Notes: generated by a model not told the origin, from the letters alone. A stretch of 64,000 nt of DNA from Lachnospiraceae bacterium (GCA_017470985.1 JAFUXA010000010.1:1-64000); one strand, 5' to 3'. Positions 51,472-61,326 are shown, counted from the first letter of the stretch. Numbers and translations: made by a program.

Positions 51472-51484
51472 AAAATAGGAGTTG

Positions 51485-51562
51485 CTTGTGTATATATCAA
51501 ATAATGCAATTGCATTGGTACTGCAGATGTATTTGATGCCACTTTTGCAGAATATGCAATAG
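51485..51562 (+). pseudogene. 3' remnant of a CPBP-protease-like gene
   Basis: Read in frame from 51485, the DNA gives a LVYISNNAIALVLQMYL-type C-terminus ending in a stop at 51560-51562, similar to the end of the intact CPBP protein (LVHMSSNLIALLLQSFLL). No start or body is attached. The rest of 51563-51792 shows no gene; it is AT-rich. Confidence 0.6.
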
Positions 51563-51792
51563 TGAAAAAGAATATTTCAATTATAAGTATTATACTATTA
51601 CAAATGCCAATGATAGCATTTTGGTTTATGATAGAGCGGTGTTGATGTTCTCAGCTCTGTCATGGATTATAAATGAACTTAGATAAGTGTGGTTGCCGTG
51701 GGACCATATATTATTTATAATGTTGCTTATATTGCTGGATGAATAATAATCTGGCTTTTGTAAATACTAGTTTTGAAAGAGAGGTAGAGTTT

Positions 51793-52521
51793 ATGGATAA
51801 GTCGTATCCGAAGATAAAGAAATTGTGGTTGATACTTGCGTGGGTGATTGTCATTCCACTCTACTTTGGATTGAGTAGCATTATAGTAGAGGCGTTGAAA
51901 ATATTTATTTCACCTGATAATAAAGAGCTACTTACAATGGTCGGACAGACACTTCTTTATGCGATTATGCTGATTATTTTGATTCCTGCATGTAGCAGAA
52001 TTCTGAAGGAATCATTTAAGAAGAAGAATAAGTTCAAGAACTTCTGGAAAGCTTTTGGAATTTTCTGGGCTTTTAAGTTTGGATCGGCTTTCTTAATGGG
52101 AATTTTGGCCGCTTTGACAGGAAATGTTAATACATCATCATTGATATCAGACAATCAAAATACATTAAATTCGATGATGACGAGTATACCATTATTTACA
52201 TGGTTATTTGCAGTGGTATTTGCGCCTATCATTGAGGAGATGGTTTTTAGAGGCGTTATTTTCCAGACGTTTAGAAGATTTGGTGCTACATTTGCAGTTC
52301 TTGGATCGGCACTATTATTTGCCCTAATACATGTCATTGGTGAAATAGGAACAGTTAGCCCGCTGATGTTTTTGATCCATATTTTGCCTTATTTAGGAAT
52401 GGCTATTCCATTGTCATGGATGTGTGAGAAATACAAGGACATTACAATCTGTATGCTTGTACATATGTCAAGTAATTTGATTGCGCTTTTATTACAATCA
52501 TTCCTGTTACAACTTATGTAA
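51793..52521 (+). CDS. CPBP-family intramembrane metalloprotease, 242 aa
   Basis: An Abi/CAAX-type membrane protease. The three motifs are present: EEMVFRGV (Glu-Glu, Arg), FALIHVIGE (His) and CMLVHMSSN (His), which together bind the metal. Seven or so membrane helices. In Lactobacillales such proteins can give bacteriocin immunity; in general the role is unclear. The ATG at 51793 has AGAGAGGTAGAG upstream; an upstream in-frame ATG at 51739 is possible. Two decayed copies lie just upstream. Confidence 0.85.
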   Translation: MDKSYPKIKKLWLILAWVIVIPLYFGLSSIIVEALKIFISPDNKELLTMVGQTLLYAIMLIILIPACSRILKESFKKKNKFKNFWKAFGIFWAFKFGSAFLMGILAALTGNVNTSSLISDNQNTLNSMMTSIPLFTWLFAVVFAPIIEEMVFRGVIFQTFRRFGATFAVLGSALLFALIHVIGEIGTVSPLMFLIHILPYLGMAIPLSWMCEKYKDITICMLVHMSSNLIALLLQSFLLQLM

Positions 52522-52596
52522 TTAAAAAAGTATAATTTTTTATAAAAATGACTAATTTTTTGTATTATATATTAATTAATAGAAACTAAAATTATA

Positions 52597-52626
52597 GAGT
52601 AATGCTTCGAGGCATTGCTCTTTTTT
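52597..52626 (+). terminator. Terminator after the CPBP gene
   Basis: GAGTAATGC (52597-52605) pairs with GCATTGCTC (52612-52620), followed by T6. Confidence 0.85.
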
Positions 52627-52682
52627 AGTATAAACATGGCTGGCTGAAATAGGTCATGTGAAATGTATTGGAGGGAACAAAA

Positions 52683-54110
52683 ATGAAAAAGAAAATGATT
52701 AGTATGTTGCTAATGGCAACGATTACTGTATCAGCTATTGTTTTGGCAGGTTGCAGTAAGGGAGAGAGCACAAAAGATTTGACTACAGAGACAAATGAGG
52801 AGCAAGAAGTGAATGAGAACAGTGCTATAAGTGGTATAAATGTAGCATGGTTCGGATCAGATCTGATTAATGGAACGGGAAATGATGGGGAATCAATGGT
52901 TGAATATGTGGCCAAGAGAAATGATCAAACATTTACCAAAGAAGCAAAAGCCGGAAGCAGCATGGTAGATGATAGTGACGACGGTTATATTGCCAGATTG
53001 GAGAAGATGGATACTTCCGTAGAATACGATGTATTTGTCGTAGAGATGCCACTATGCGATGTGAATGCTCCTGTCGGAGAATTCTCGGAGTCGGAGAACA
53101 GGGATGATTATGATACATCTACTATAATTGGCTCAATGCAATACATTCAAAGCTATGTATCAGAAAAATTTGGCCTTGATGTGTCATTTATGACACCTGC
53201 AAAGTGTGATGTGAAGGGTGGCTCAGCTTATTCTGAGGTGCTTTGGAAGGTGGTTGTGCCATATAGTACCAATCCAATGCAGATAGATTTATGGCACAAT
53301 GTTGATTTGACATCTGCAACTGCGGATTATATTGATAAAGATGGTAATCCTACCAAGAAAGGATATGAGGAAATGTACATACCAGCATTGGAGACAATTT
53401 TGAAGAAAGTAGTTCATGAGGTAAATGTTGGCAAAATCAATAATTTGCCAGAGTACGATCCGGCAAATGTTGAGGCTATAGACACTTATCCAAACTTGAA
53501 GGGAAAGAAGATTATTTTCCTTGGCTCTTCTGTAACATATGGTTCTGCATCAAAGCAGGCTTCCTTTGTGGAATATATGGCTGCTCGAGATGGAATCGAG
53601 TATGTGAAGGAAGCAGTATCAGGAACTACATTGGTAAACGAGGAGGGAAATAATTCTAACTATATTGCCAGAATGGAAGCAAATATTCCACCGCAGGATG
53701 CTGATTTATTTATCTGTCAGCTTTCTACAAATGATGCTTCGCAGGACAAACCTCTAGGTGAAGTGAGTGAGTCTCGTGATATGAATGACTTTGATCAGAC
53801 TACAGTAGCAGGTGCCATAGAGTATATCATTGCATATGCACAGGAAAAATATAATTGCCCTGTAATGTTCTACACCGGAACTAAGTATGATAGTGAGAAA
53901 TATCAGGAGATGGTTGATCTGCTTTTGGAGATTCAGAAGAAATGGGGAATTGGTGTCATCGATATGTGGAACGATTTGCCTGTAGAAGATTTGGAAGAAG
54001 GCAAATATGATTTCTATATGGAAAATGGTATTCACCCTGACAGAGCAGGATACCTGGAGTGGTGGACACCATTCATGGAAAAGGAAATATCTGAGTTTTT
54101 AGATAAGTAG
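52683..54110 (+). CDS. Lipoprotein with tandem SGNH-hydrolase domains, 475 aa
   Basis: Signal peptide with lipobox (Val-Leu-Ala-Gly-Cys), acidic linker, then two related halves. The C-terminal half (about 275-475) keeps the SGNH catalytic set: GSSVTYGS (nucleophile Ser), STNDAS (Asn) and the Asp/His pair in NGIHPDRAGY. The N-terminal half (about 45-245) aligns with it (AWFGSDL for the Ser block, EAKAGSSMVDD against EAVSGTTLVNE, GEFSESENRDD against GEVSESRDMND) but lacks a matching C-terminal His, so it is probably inactive. It may deacylate a cell-surface or dietary polymer. TGGAGGGA precedes the ATG at 52683. Confidence 0.8.
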   Translation: MKKKMISMLLMATITVSAIVLAGCSKGESTKDLTTETNEEQEVNENSAISGINVAWFGSDLINGTGNDGESMVEYVAKRNDQTFTKEAKAGSSMVDDSDDGYIARLEKMDTSVEYDVFVVEMPLCDVNAPVGEFSESENRDDYDTSTIIGSMQYIQSYVSEKFGLDVSFMTPAKCDVKGGSAYSEVLWKVVVPYSTNPMQIDLWHNVDLTSATADYIDKDGNPTKKGYEEMYIPALETILKKVVHEVNVGKINNLPEYDPANVEAIDTYPNLKGKKIIFLGSSVTYGSASKQASFVEYMAARDGIEYVKEAVSGTTLVNEEGNNSNYIARMEANIPPQDADLFICQLSTNDASQDKPLGEVSESRDMNDFDQTTVAGAIEYIIAYAQEKYNCPVMFYTGTKYDSEKYQEMVDLLLEIQKKWGIGVIDMWNDLPVEDLEEGKYDFYMENGIHPDRAGYLEWWTPFMEKEISEFLDK

Positions 54111-54143
54111 TTTGATAGAACAGTCAATTCTATAAAAAACAGA

Positions 54144-54194
54144 AAAAACCACCGTATGTCTCCGCTAAGTTAGTTAGCGACAACGGTGGTTTTT
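54144..54194. terminator. Bidirectional terminator with nested stem
   Basis: AAAAACCACCGT (54144-54155) pairs with ACGGTGGTTTTT (54183-54194); inside, CGCTAA (54163-54168) pairs with TTAGCG (54174-54179). It serves the convergent SGNH and kinase genes. Confidence 0.88.
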
Positions 54195-54208
54195 ATGATT
54201 TTGGTATC

Positions 54209-55453
54209 CTACTCTTTTCTCTTTGGAATAATTATTGTAACTGTGGTTCCGTGATCTTTCACAGAATCAATTCGAAGCTTTCCGCCAACAATTGAATTGA
54301 GACGGTCATTTACATTTTCAATGCCTACATGAGAACGGTCGTCCTTTGGCTTTTGGGTAGTATCAAATCCTGGACCATTGTCTACAACCTGTATTATGTA
54401 ATGATTTTCTTCCTCACTTGAAGTTACCGTTACGCGGCCGACACCGTCTTCCTTTTGTCTGGCGCCATGACGAATGGCATTTTCCACAATAGGCTGCAAC
54501 GTCAAAACAGGCAACTCAAAATCTGTACATTTTAAATCATATATTACTTCTAAGCTGTCCCGAAAACGCAGCAATTGTAACGCTACATATTCTTTTACAT
54601 GCTCCAATTCTTTTTTAAATGGAACAAGACTGTTTTTAGATAATGAATCCATGTTGTATCGCAGGAAATTTGAAAACTGTAAAATGGCATCATCACCTTT
54701 TTCTATGTCAGAATGGTATGTCGCCCGGATCACAGTCAGGCAGTTAAACAGAAAATGTGGCTGTATTTGGCTGAACATTATCTGGTACTGCTGGTTTTTG
54801 ATTTTGTCATCAGATAGTTGCTGCGAGAACTCTGATGAGCGGATATATAACAAACCGAGGGAAATAGATAAGGTTAAATAAGCAATTCTTAAATTATCCC
54901 CGATAAATTCCTGAACTACGATACCTGCAACTGCAAGCATTATAATCAGATACATGGAAAGTTTGTTTTCCTTGGCAAAATTGCGACCATATTCAAAGAA
55001 TGCAAAGGCCGACACCAGTAAGATTACACCGTAAAAGGCGATATATACCGGATAAAGAGGACCATGATGATATATATTATTGATATCAACATAGAATACA
55101 CCACCATTTAACAGGCATATGGTCTGAAAAACAGTATTTGCACCCAGAATAAGAAGAACAATTTTCTTGAGAGTCTTGTTGGACTGGATGTTCCATATAA
55201 GTGCTGCGCCTGAAGTTGGTGTGAATATATAATCCATAAATTTGAAGAGATATATTAGAACGACATTGTATTGGGCTTTCCCGCTGAAATACAGTCCACA
55301 CCATTCAGAAATGGCTGCCATTGCAACGATCATATAGGAAATATAATAATGGTGCTTTTCCGTTTTTGATAGTCTGGCATTTTCATGTACCAGCACACTT
55401 AGGATGATTAGAATTGCTCCGGTTAAGAGCATGATAGTATTGTAGTAATTCAA
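54209..55453 (-). CDS. LytS/YehU-type sensor histidine kinase, 414 aa
   Basis: The N-terminal half has about seven membrane helices. The His_kinase domain follows with the phospho-acceptor in QIQPHFLFNCL (about residue 232), and the HATPase with ENAIRHG (N box) and VDNGPGFD. Such kinases usually work with a LytTR-type response regulator, but none is adjacent. GGAGGGGG lies 5 nt before a TTG at 55453, so that is the likely start; an upstream ATG at 55468 contains this ribosome site. Confidence 0.85.
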   Translation of the reverse strand: MNYYNTIMLLTGAILIILSVLVHENARLSKTEKHHYYISYMIVAMAAISEWCGLYFSGKAQYNVVLIYLFKFMDYIFTPTSGAALIWNIQSNKTLKKIVLLILGANTVFQTICLLNGGVFYVDINNIYHHGPLYPVYIAFYGVILLVSAFAFFEYGRNFAKENKLSMYLIIMLAVAGIVVQEFIGDNLRIAYLTLSISLGLLYIRSSEFSQQLSDDKIKNQQYQIMFSQIQPHFLFNCLTVIRATYHSDIEKGDDAILQFSNFLRYNMDSLSKNSLVPFKKELEHVKEYVALQLLRFRDSLEVIYDLKCTDFELPVLTLQPIVENAIRHGARQKEDGVGRVTVTSSEEENHYIIQVVDNGPGFDTTQKPKDDRSHVGIENVNDRLNSIVGGKLRIDSVKDHGTTVTIIIPKRKE

Positions 55454-55827
55454 TAGTGCCCCCTCCATGATGAAATGCTAATACCCATGTGCATTTCATT
55501 CTACTTTTCACTACATTGTAACTGTCTGACAAGTATATTATATCTTAATATGATGGATACACCAAGAAGAGAAGGCGAATTTTATAAAAAAATAAATTCT
55601 GACAATTAACTATAATTTTCCTTGTAAAAAAACAATTATGGCGGTTATATGATATGCATTTTGAAAGGCGAGGAGAGGAGTGAAATCTTTGAAAAAGCTA
55701 AAAATGCCCAAATATTGATATTTTTTTAACAATCGGGAAACTGTAGGGGGTTCTCGCTGGTGTTCGAAAAATATAAGAATATTCTGAAAATTAGGCTTTT
55801 ATTTATCATTGTGTTAAAAAAGTGCCC

Positions 55828-55856
55828 TTGCGTCACTAGATATTATGTGATAATAT
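55828..55856 (+). promoter_or_regulatory. Butyrate operon promoter
   Basis: TTGCGT (55828-55833), 17-bp spacer, TAATAT (55851-55856). Other -10-like sequences exist in this AT-rich region, so the start site is not certain. Confidence 0.4.
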
Positions 55857-55896
55857 CAAAGCAGATTTGTAATAAATCCTTTTTTTTCAAAGGTCT

Positions 55897-55914
55897 TTGT
55901 TAAAAGATTAACGA
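55897..55914. promoter_or_regulatory. Rex operator upstream of thl
   Basis: TTGTTAAAAGATTAACGA matches the Rex consensus TTGTTAA-N4-TTAACAA with one mismatch. Rex represses fermentation genes at low NADH/NAD ratio, so butyrate formation would respond to redox state. It lies about 35 bp after the proposed start of transcription, fitting a roadblock. Confidence 0.7.
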
Positions 55915-55973
55915 ACAAAGGCGGATGAAATGGAAACTATTGTCGGATTTATAGAGAAAAGGAGAAAGAAAAA

Positions 55974-57170
55974 ATGGCAAAAAAAGTGGTTTTAGCAGGT
56001 GCATGTCGTACCGCAATCGGAAAGATGGGGGGAGGTCTTTCAAATACTCCTGCAGCAGATCTTGGTGCAGTAGTAATTAAGGAGGCTCTCAACAGAGCTG
56101 GTGTTAAGCCAGAGCAGGTTGACGAGGTTATGATGGGTTGCGTAATCCAGGCAGCTCAGGGACAGAATGTAGCTCGTCAGGCTTCTATCAAGGCTGGTCT
56201 TCCAGTTGATGTTCCAGCATTCACATTGAATGTTGTATGTGGATCAGGTTTGAAATGTGTAAACGAAGCAGCCAACATGATTATGGCTGGACAGGCTGAC
56301 ATTGTAGTAGCCGGTGGTATGGAGAACATGTCAATGGCACCATATGCTATGACAAAAGCTCGTTTTGGTTACAGAATGAACAATGCAACAATCATCGATA
56401 CTATGGTAAATGATGCTTTAACAGATGCATTTAACCATTATCATATGATGATTACAGCTGAAAATGTAATTGATAAATATGGAATCACTCGTCAGGAGTT
56501 GGATGAGTTCTCAGCAAACTCACAGCAGAAGTGTGAGGCAGCTATTGCAGCTGGTAAGTTTGATGATGAAATCGTTCCAGTTCAGACTGGTGTTGACAGA
56601 AAGACCAAGGAACCAATCATCTTTGCAAAGGATGAAGGCCCAAGACCTGGAACAACAGCAGAGTCACTTGCAAACTTGAAGTGCTGCTCAGGCAAAGAAG
56701 GCGGTTCGGTTACAGCAGGAAACGCATCAGGAATCAATGATGGTGCAGCTGCAATCGTTGTAATGAGCGAGGAGAAGGCAAAGGAACTTGGCGTTAAGCC
56801 AATGGCTACATTCGTAGCTGGAGCTCTTGGCGGTGTTGAGCCTGAGATCATGGGTGTAGGTCCTGTACCTGCAACAAGAAAGGCATTAAAGATTGCAGAT
56901 CTTTCTATGGATGATATTGATCTTATCGAGGCAAATGAAGCATTTGCTGCTCAGTCAATTGCAGTTGCTCGTGACCTTAACTTCGATATGAACAAGGTAA
57001 ATGTAAACGGTGGTGCAATTGCACTTGGACATCCAGTTGGAGCTTCAGGATGCCGTATCCTTGTTACACTTCTTCATGAGATGCAGAAGCGCGATGACGT
57101 AAAGAAAGGTCTTGCTACTCTTTGTATCGGTGGTGGAATGGGATGCGCTACTATCGTTGAGAAGTACTAA
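55974..57170 (+). CDS. thl: Acetyl-CoA acetyltransferase (thiolase)
   Basis: Condenses two acetyl-CoA to acetoacetyl-CoA, the entry to butyrate synthesis. Catalytic Cys89 (NVVCGSGLK), His in [14 protein letters not shown] and the second Cys in LCIGGGMG. 398 aa is usual. Codons are biased towards the highly expressed set seen in the rest of this operon. AAAGGAG precedes the ATG. Confidence 0.95.
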   Translation: MAKKVVLAGACRTAIGKMGGGLSNTPAADLGAVVIKEALNRAGVKPEQVDEVMMGCVIQAAQGQNVARQASIKAGLPVDVPAFTLNVVCGSGLKCVNEAANMIMAGQADIVVAGGMENMSMAPYAMTKARFGYRMNNATIIDTMVNDALTDAFNHYHMMITAENVIDKYGITRQELDEFSANSQQKCEAAIAAGKFDDEIVPVQTGVDRKTKEPIIFAKDEGPRPGTTAESLANLKCCSGKEGGSVTAGNASGINDGAAAIVVMSEEKAKELGVKPMATFVAGALGGVEPEIMGVGPVPATRKALKIADLSMDDIDLIEANEAFAAQSIAVARDLNFDMNKVNVNGGAIALGHPVGASGCRILVTLLHEMQKRDDVKKGLATLCIGGGMGCATIVEKY

Positions 57171-57240
57171 TCTATAATGGCTTTTATAAAGTCTTTTTAG
57201 GTAGATAATGTATTGTGATTTTTGATTTTACTAGGCGAAG

Positions 57241-57366
57241 ACACATAATGTGTTTCCTCCGACCCTGACGAGCGCGGGTACTTAATGAGCTTGATTTATC
57301 AAGCGAATTTAGTTCCCTTGCTGCGAAGTCCGGAGCGAAAGCGTGTCGGAGAAATATATTATGTGT
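57241..57366. repeat. Structured intergenic repeat, copy B
   Basis: Outer arms ACACATAAT (57241-57249) and ATTATGTGT (57358-57366), then CTCCGAC/GTCGGAG inside, then GGGTACTTAATGA and GAATTTAGTTCCC around a GCTTGAT/ATCAAGC hairpin, then GCTGCGA. The core and fold match copy A at 41149-41287, while the arms differ in sequence. It lies in the 233-bp thl-hbd gap of the butyrate operon. Confidence 0.65.
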
Positions 57367-57403
57367 ATGAGCCGAAAATATAAGATTATTTAGGAGGCAA
57401 CAG

Positions 57404-58276
57404 ATGAAAGTTGGAGTAATTGGCGCTGGTACAATGGGCCAGGGCATCGCAAAAGCATTTGCACAGGTAGACGGCTACGAAGTGGCATTGTGTGATATCA
57501 AACAGGAATGGGCAGAGGGCGGCAAGGACAAAATCGCCAAAGGATATGCTCGTCTTGTTGCAAAAGAGAAGATGACACAGGAGCAGGTTGATGGAATTCT
57601 TGCTAAGATTACACCAGGTCTCAAGGAAGACTTATGTAAGGATTGTGATCTTATTGTAGAGGCTGCATTTGAAAATATGGAAGTAAAGAAGACAACATTT
57701 GCTGAGCTTGACAAGATTGCTAAGCCAGAGTGCATCTTCGCTTCAAATACATCATCTCTTTCTATTACAGAGATTGGAAATGGACTTAATCGTCCAATGA
57801 TTGGTATGCATTTCTTCAATCCAGCAGACCGCATGAAGTTGGTTGAGGTTATTGCAGGTGTTAACACTCCTCAGGAGACAGTTGATGCTATCGTAAATAT
57901 TTCAAAGGAAATCGGAAAGACACCTGTACAGGTAAATGAAGCTGCTGGTTTCGTTGTAAATAGAATTCTTATTCCACTTATTAATGAAGCTGCATTCATT
58001 AAGATGGAGGGTGTATCAGATATCGAAGGTATTGATACAGCTATGAAGCTTGGCGCTAATCATCCAATGGGACCTCTTGAGTTAGGTGATTTCATTGGTC
58101 TGGATATCTGTCTTGCAATCATGGATGTACTTTACAATGAGACAGGAGACAGCAAGTATCGTGCTTGCCCACTTCTTCGTAAAATGGTTCGCGGTGGCAA
58201 CCTTGGTGTTAAGTCTGGTAAGGGATTCTACAAGTACAACGAGGATCGCACTAAGACTCCAGTAGATCAGTTATAA
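57404..58276 (+). CDS. hbd: 3-hydroxybutyryl-CoA dehydrogenase
   Basis: Reduces acetoacetyl-CoA to 3-hydroxybutyryl-CoA. N-terminal Rossmann motif GVIGAGTMGQGIA, catalytic His in GMHFFNPADRMKLVEV and Glu in the following helix; C-terminal helical domain with NHPMGPLELGDFIGLD. 290 aa. GGAGGC precedes the ATG. No crotonase gene separates it from bcd. Confidence 0.95.
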   Translation: MKVGVIGAGTMGQGIAKAFAQVDGYEVALCDIKQEWAEGGKDKIAKGYARLVAKEKMTQEQVDGILAKITPGLKEDLCKDCDLIVEAAFENMEVKKTTFAELDKIAKPECIFASNTSSLSITEIGNGLNRPMIGMHFFNPADRMKLVEVIAGVNTPQETVDAIVNISKEIGKTPVQVNEAAGFVVNRILIPLINEAAFIKMEGVSDIEGIDTAMKLGANHPMGPLELGDFIGLDICLAIMDVLYNETGDSKYRACPLLRKMVRGGNLGVKSGKGFYKYNEDRTKTPVDQL

Positions 58277-58309
58277 GAAAAATATAAAAATAATGAAGGA
58301 GATAATTTC

Positions 58310-59464
58310 ATGGAATTCGGTTTAGATAAGAAGCATGAGATGGCTCGTGACCTCTTCAGAGAGTTTGCTGAAAATGAGGCAAAGCCACTTGCTCAGGAAA
58401 CAGATGAGACAGAAGTTTTCCCACAGGTTACAGTAGACAAGATGGGAAAATATGGATTTATGGGAATCCCTGTACCAAAGGAGTACGGCGGACAGGGTTG
58501 TGATCCACTTACATATGTAATGTGTGTAGAGGAACTTTCAAAGGTATGCGCTACAACAGGTGTTATCGTATCAGCTCATACATCACTTTGTATTGATCCA
58601 ATTCTTACATATGGTACAGAGGAGCAGAAGCAGAAATATGTTAAGCCTCTTGCAACAGGTGAGAAGCTTGGTGCATTTGCTCTTACAGAGCCAGGAGCAG
58701 GAACAGATGCTCAGGGTGCTCAGACCAAGGCTGTACTTGACGGAGATGAGTGGGTACTTAATGGATCTAAATGTTTTATTACAAATGGTAAGGTTGCAGA
58801 CGTATATATCGTTATCGCTATCACTTCTATTACAGAGGATAAGCGTGGACGCAAGAAGAAGAACTTTTCTGCATTTATCGTAGATAAGGATACTCCAGGA
58901 TTCTCATTTGGTACAAAGGAGAAGAAGATGGGTATTCGTGGTTCTTCTACATATGAGCTTATTTTTGAGGATGCTCGTATTCCAAAGGAGAACTTACTTG
59001 GACCTGAAGGAAAAGGTTTCCCAATCGCTATGCACACACTTGATGGTGGACGTATCGGTATTGCAGCTCAGGCTCTTGGTATTGCTGAGGGCGCTCTTGA
59101 TAGAGCTATTGAATATACAAAAGAGAGAAAGCAGTTTGGCCGCTCAATTGCTGCACAGCAGAATACACAGTTTGTATTAGCTGATCTTGCAACAAAGGTT
59201 GAGGCTGCTCAGCTTCTTGTATACAAAGCTGCCAAGGCAAAAGAGACACAGAAGGTATATTCTGTAGAAGCTGCAAAAGCAAAATTATTTGCTGCAGAGA
59301 CAGCTATGGAAGTTACAACAAAGGTAGTTCAGCTCTTCGGTGGATATGGATATATCCGTGAGTATGATGTTGAGAGAATGATGCGTGATGCCAAGATTAC
59401 AGAGATTTACGAGGGAACTTCAGAAGTTCAGCGTATGGTAATCTCAGGTGCATTGCTTAAGTAG
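58310..59464 (+). CDS. bcd: Butyryl-CoA dehydrogenase
   Basis: Reduces crotonyl-CoA to butyryl-CoA; with EtfAB it can bifurcate electrons from NADH to ferredoxin and crotonyl-CoA. Acyl-CoA dehydrogenase fold with [19 protein letters not shown] and the catalytic Glu in [10 protein letters not shown] (about residue 368). 384 aa. AAGGAG precedes the ATG. Confidence 0.95.
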   Translation: MEFGLDKKHEMARDLFREFAENEAKPLAQETDETEVFPQVTVDKMGKYGFMGIPVPKEYGGQGCDPLTYVMCVEELSKVCATTGVIVSAHTSLCIDPILTYGTEEQKQKYVKPLATGEKLGAFALTEPGAGTDAQGAQTKAVLDGDEWVLNGSKCFITNGKVADVYIVIAITSITEDKRGRKKKNFSAFIVDKDTPGFSFGTKEKKMGIRGSSTYELIFEDARIPKENLLGPEGKGFPIAMHTLDGGRIGIAAQALGIAEGALDRAIEYTKERKQFGRSIAAQQNTQFVLADLATKVEAAQLLVYKAAKAKETQKVYSVEAAKAKLFAAETAMEVTTKVVQLFGGYGYIREYDVERMMRDAKITEIYEGTSEVQRMVISGALLK

Positions 59465-59485
59465 TAGAAAGGAAGGATTAAATAC

Positions 59486-60271
59486 ATGAATATCGTAGTA
59501 TGTATTAAACAGGTTCCAGATACTGCAGGTGGAGTTAAGTTCAACCCAGATGGAACACTTGATAGAGCGTCAATGCTTGCTATCATGAATCCGGATGATA
59601 AGGCCGGTCTTGAGGCAGCACTTAGAATTAAGGATGCAAATCCTGATACAAAGGTTACAGTACTTACAATGGGTCTTCCAAAGGCAGATGCAGTTCTTCG
59701 TGAAGCAATGGCAATGGGAGCTGATGATGCAGTTCTTGTAACTGATAGAGTACTTGGTGGAGCTGATACATGGGCTACATCTACAACAATTGCAGGAGCA
59801 CTCAGAAACTTAGATTATGACATGATTATCACAGGTCGTCAGGCTATCGACGGTGATACTGCACAGGTTGGACCACAGATTGCTGAGCACCTCGGAATTC
59901 CAGTTATCTCTTATGCTGAGGATATCAAGGTAGAGGGCAACACTGTAATCGTAAAGAGACAGTATGAGGATCGTTATCACATTTTAAAGGCTCAGATGCC
60001 AGTTCTTGTAACTGCACTTTCTGAGTTAAATGAGCCTAGATATATGACTCCAGGTGGAATCTTCGATGCATTTGACAAAGAAGTGACAGTATGGGGCAGA
60101 GCAGACTTGAAGGATGTAGATGATTCTGACCTTGGATTAAAGGGTTCTCCAACAAAGATTGCCAAGGCAAGTGACAAGGTGCCAAAGGGTGCTGGTGAGA
60201 AGGTTCATCTTGATCCAACAGAGTCAGTTGCATACATTATGGATAAGTTTAAAGAGAAGCACATTATCTAG
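59486..60271 (+). CDS. etfB: Electron transfer flavoprotein subunit beta
   Basis: Beta subunit of the ETF that couples to Bcd. The N-terminus MNIVVCIKQVPDT, the AMGADDAVLVTD segment and the ETF-beta signature VKRQYEDRYHILKAQMPVLVT are present. 261 aa. AAAGGAAGG precedes the ATG; etfA follows 11 bp later. Confidence 0.95.
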   Translation: MNIVVCIKQVPDTAGGVKFNPDGTLDRASMLAIMNPDDKAGLEAALRIKDANPDTKVTVLTMGLPKADAVLREAMAMGADDAVLVTDRVLGGADTWATSTTIAGALRNLDYDMIITGRQAIDGDTAQVGPQIAEHLGIPVISYAEDIKVEGNTVIVKRQYEDRYHILKAQMPVLVTALSELNEPRYMTPGGIFDAFDKEVTVWGRADLKDVDDSDLGLKGSPTKIAKASDKVPKGAGEKVHLDPTESVAYIMDKFKEKHII

Positions 60272-60282
60272 GAGGTACTAAA

Positions 60283-61326
60283 ATGAGTTTAGAAGAGTAT
60301 AAGGGCGTATTTATCTACGCACAGCAGGTAGATAATGAGCTTAGCTCAATCGCTTTTGAATTAATTGGAAAGGCTAAGGAATTAGCAGCAGATTTAAATA
60401 CAGATGTTACAGCAGTTCTTCTTGGTAAGGATGTAGCTGGACTTACAGATGAGCTCGGTGCATACGGCGCAGACAAGGTTATCGTAGTTGATAATCCTGA
60501 ATTAGAGACATATAGAACAGAGCCTTATGCACAGGCACTTACAGCAGTAATCAATGAGTACAAGCCAGAGATTATGTTGGTAGGAGCTACAGCAATTGGT
60601 CGTGATCTTGGACCTACAGTTTCAGCTAGAGTAAAGACAGGTCTTACAGCTGACTGTACAAAGCTTGAAATTGGTGATTTCCCACTTGAGGCAAGAGAGG
60701 GACAGGAGCAGAAGCACAATCAGCTTCTTATGACTCGTCCTGCATTTGGTGGAAATACAATCGCTACAATTGCTTGTCCTGATAACAGACCTCAGATGGC
60801 AACAGTTCGTCCAGGTGTTATGCAGAGACTTCCAAAGGATGCATCTCACAAGGCAGAGGTTATTACATTTAACCCAACACTTGAGAAGAACAACAAGTAT
60901 GTTGAGATTGAAGAGATTGTAAAGGCTGTTGGAAATGTAGAGAACATCATGGATGCCAAGGTTTTGGTATCAGGTGGTCGTGGAGTTGGTTCAGAAGAAA
61001 ACTTCGCAATGCTTCGTGATTTGGCTGATTGCTTCAAGGGTGGAATGGTATCTTGCTCACGTGCCGTTGTAGAAAACGGTTGGTTAGCTCAGGATTACCA
61101 GGTTGGTCAGACAGGAAAGACTGTTCGTCCACAGATTTACTTCGCTATTGGTATTTCAGGTGCAATTCAGCACGTAGCTGGTATGGAAGAGTCTGATCTT
61201 ATTGTTGCAATCAACAAGGATGAGGACGCTCCAATCTTTGATGTAGCTGATTATGGAATCGTTGGCGACTTAAAGAAGATTGTTCCTGCACTTACAGATG
61301 CTTTGAAAGCAGCAAAAGCTGAGTAA
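60283..61326 (+). CDS. etfA: Electron transfer flavoprotein subunit alpha
   Basis: Alpha subunit with the FAD-binding C-terminal domain: LVSGGRGVGSEENF, PQIYFAIGISGAIQHVAGM and VAINKDEDAPIFDVADYGIVGD. 347 aa is normal. AGGAGGTA precedes the ATG. Last gene of the operon; a strong terminator follows about 80 bp later. Confidence 0.95.
   Translation: MSLEEYKGVFIYAQQVDNELSSIAFELIGKAKELAADLNTDVTAVLLGKDVAGLTDELGAYGADKVIVVDNPELETYRTEPYAQALTAVINEYKPEIMLVGATAIGRDLGPTVSARVKTGLTADCTKLEIGDFPLEAREGQEQKHNQLLMTRPAFGGNTIATIACPDNRPQMATVRPGVMQRLPKDASHKAEVITFNPTLEKNNKYVEIEEIVKAVGNVENIMDAKVLVSGGRGVGSEENFAMLRDLADCFKGGMVSCSRAVVENGWLAQDYQVGQTGKTVRPQIYFAIGISGAIQHVAGMEESDLIVAINKDEDAPIFDVADYGIVGDLKKIVPALTDALKAAKAE

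Larger units (their letters stand above)
55470..55973. other. Intergenic control region of the butyrate operon
   Basis: About 500 bp without a credible gene. A perfect GATATTAT/ATAATATC palindrome (55838-55856) overlaps the -10 of the promoter at 55828-55856, and a Rex box follows. A 9-codon basic open frame (TTG at 55689, preceded by GAGAGGAG) is seen but unsupported. The 5' part is AT-rich and carries the kinase promoter on the minus strand. Confidence 0.5.

Noticed and set aside
54144-54194. Remnant of a second type I toxin locus
   Set aside because: The nested stems look like the ends of some small toxin genes, but no hydrophobic peptide or SOS box is adjacent; it is a terminator between convergent genes.
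55689-55718. Nine-codon basic leader peptide upstream of thl
   Set aside because: It has a good ribosome site but lies upstream of the favoured promoter and no attenuator structure follows.
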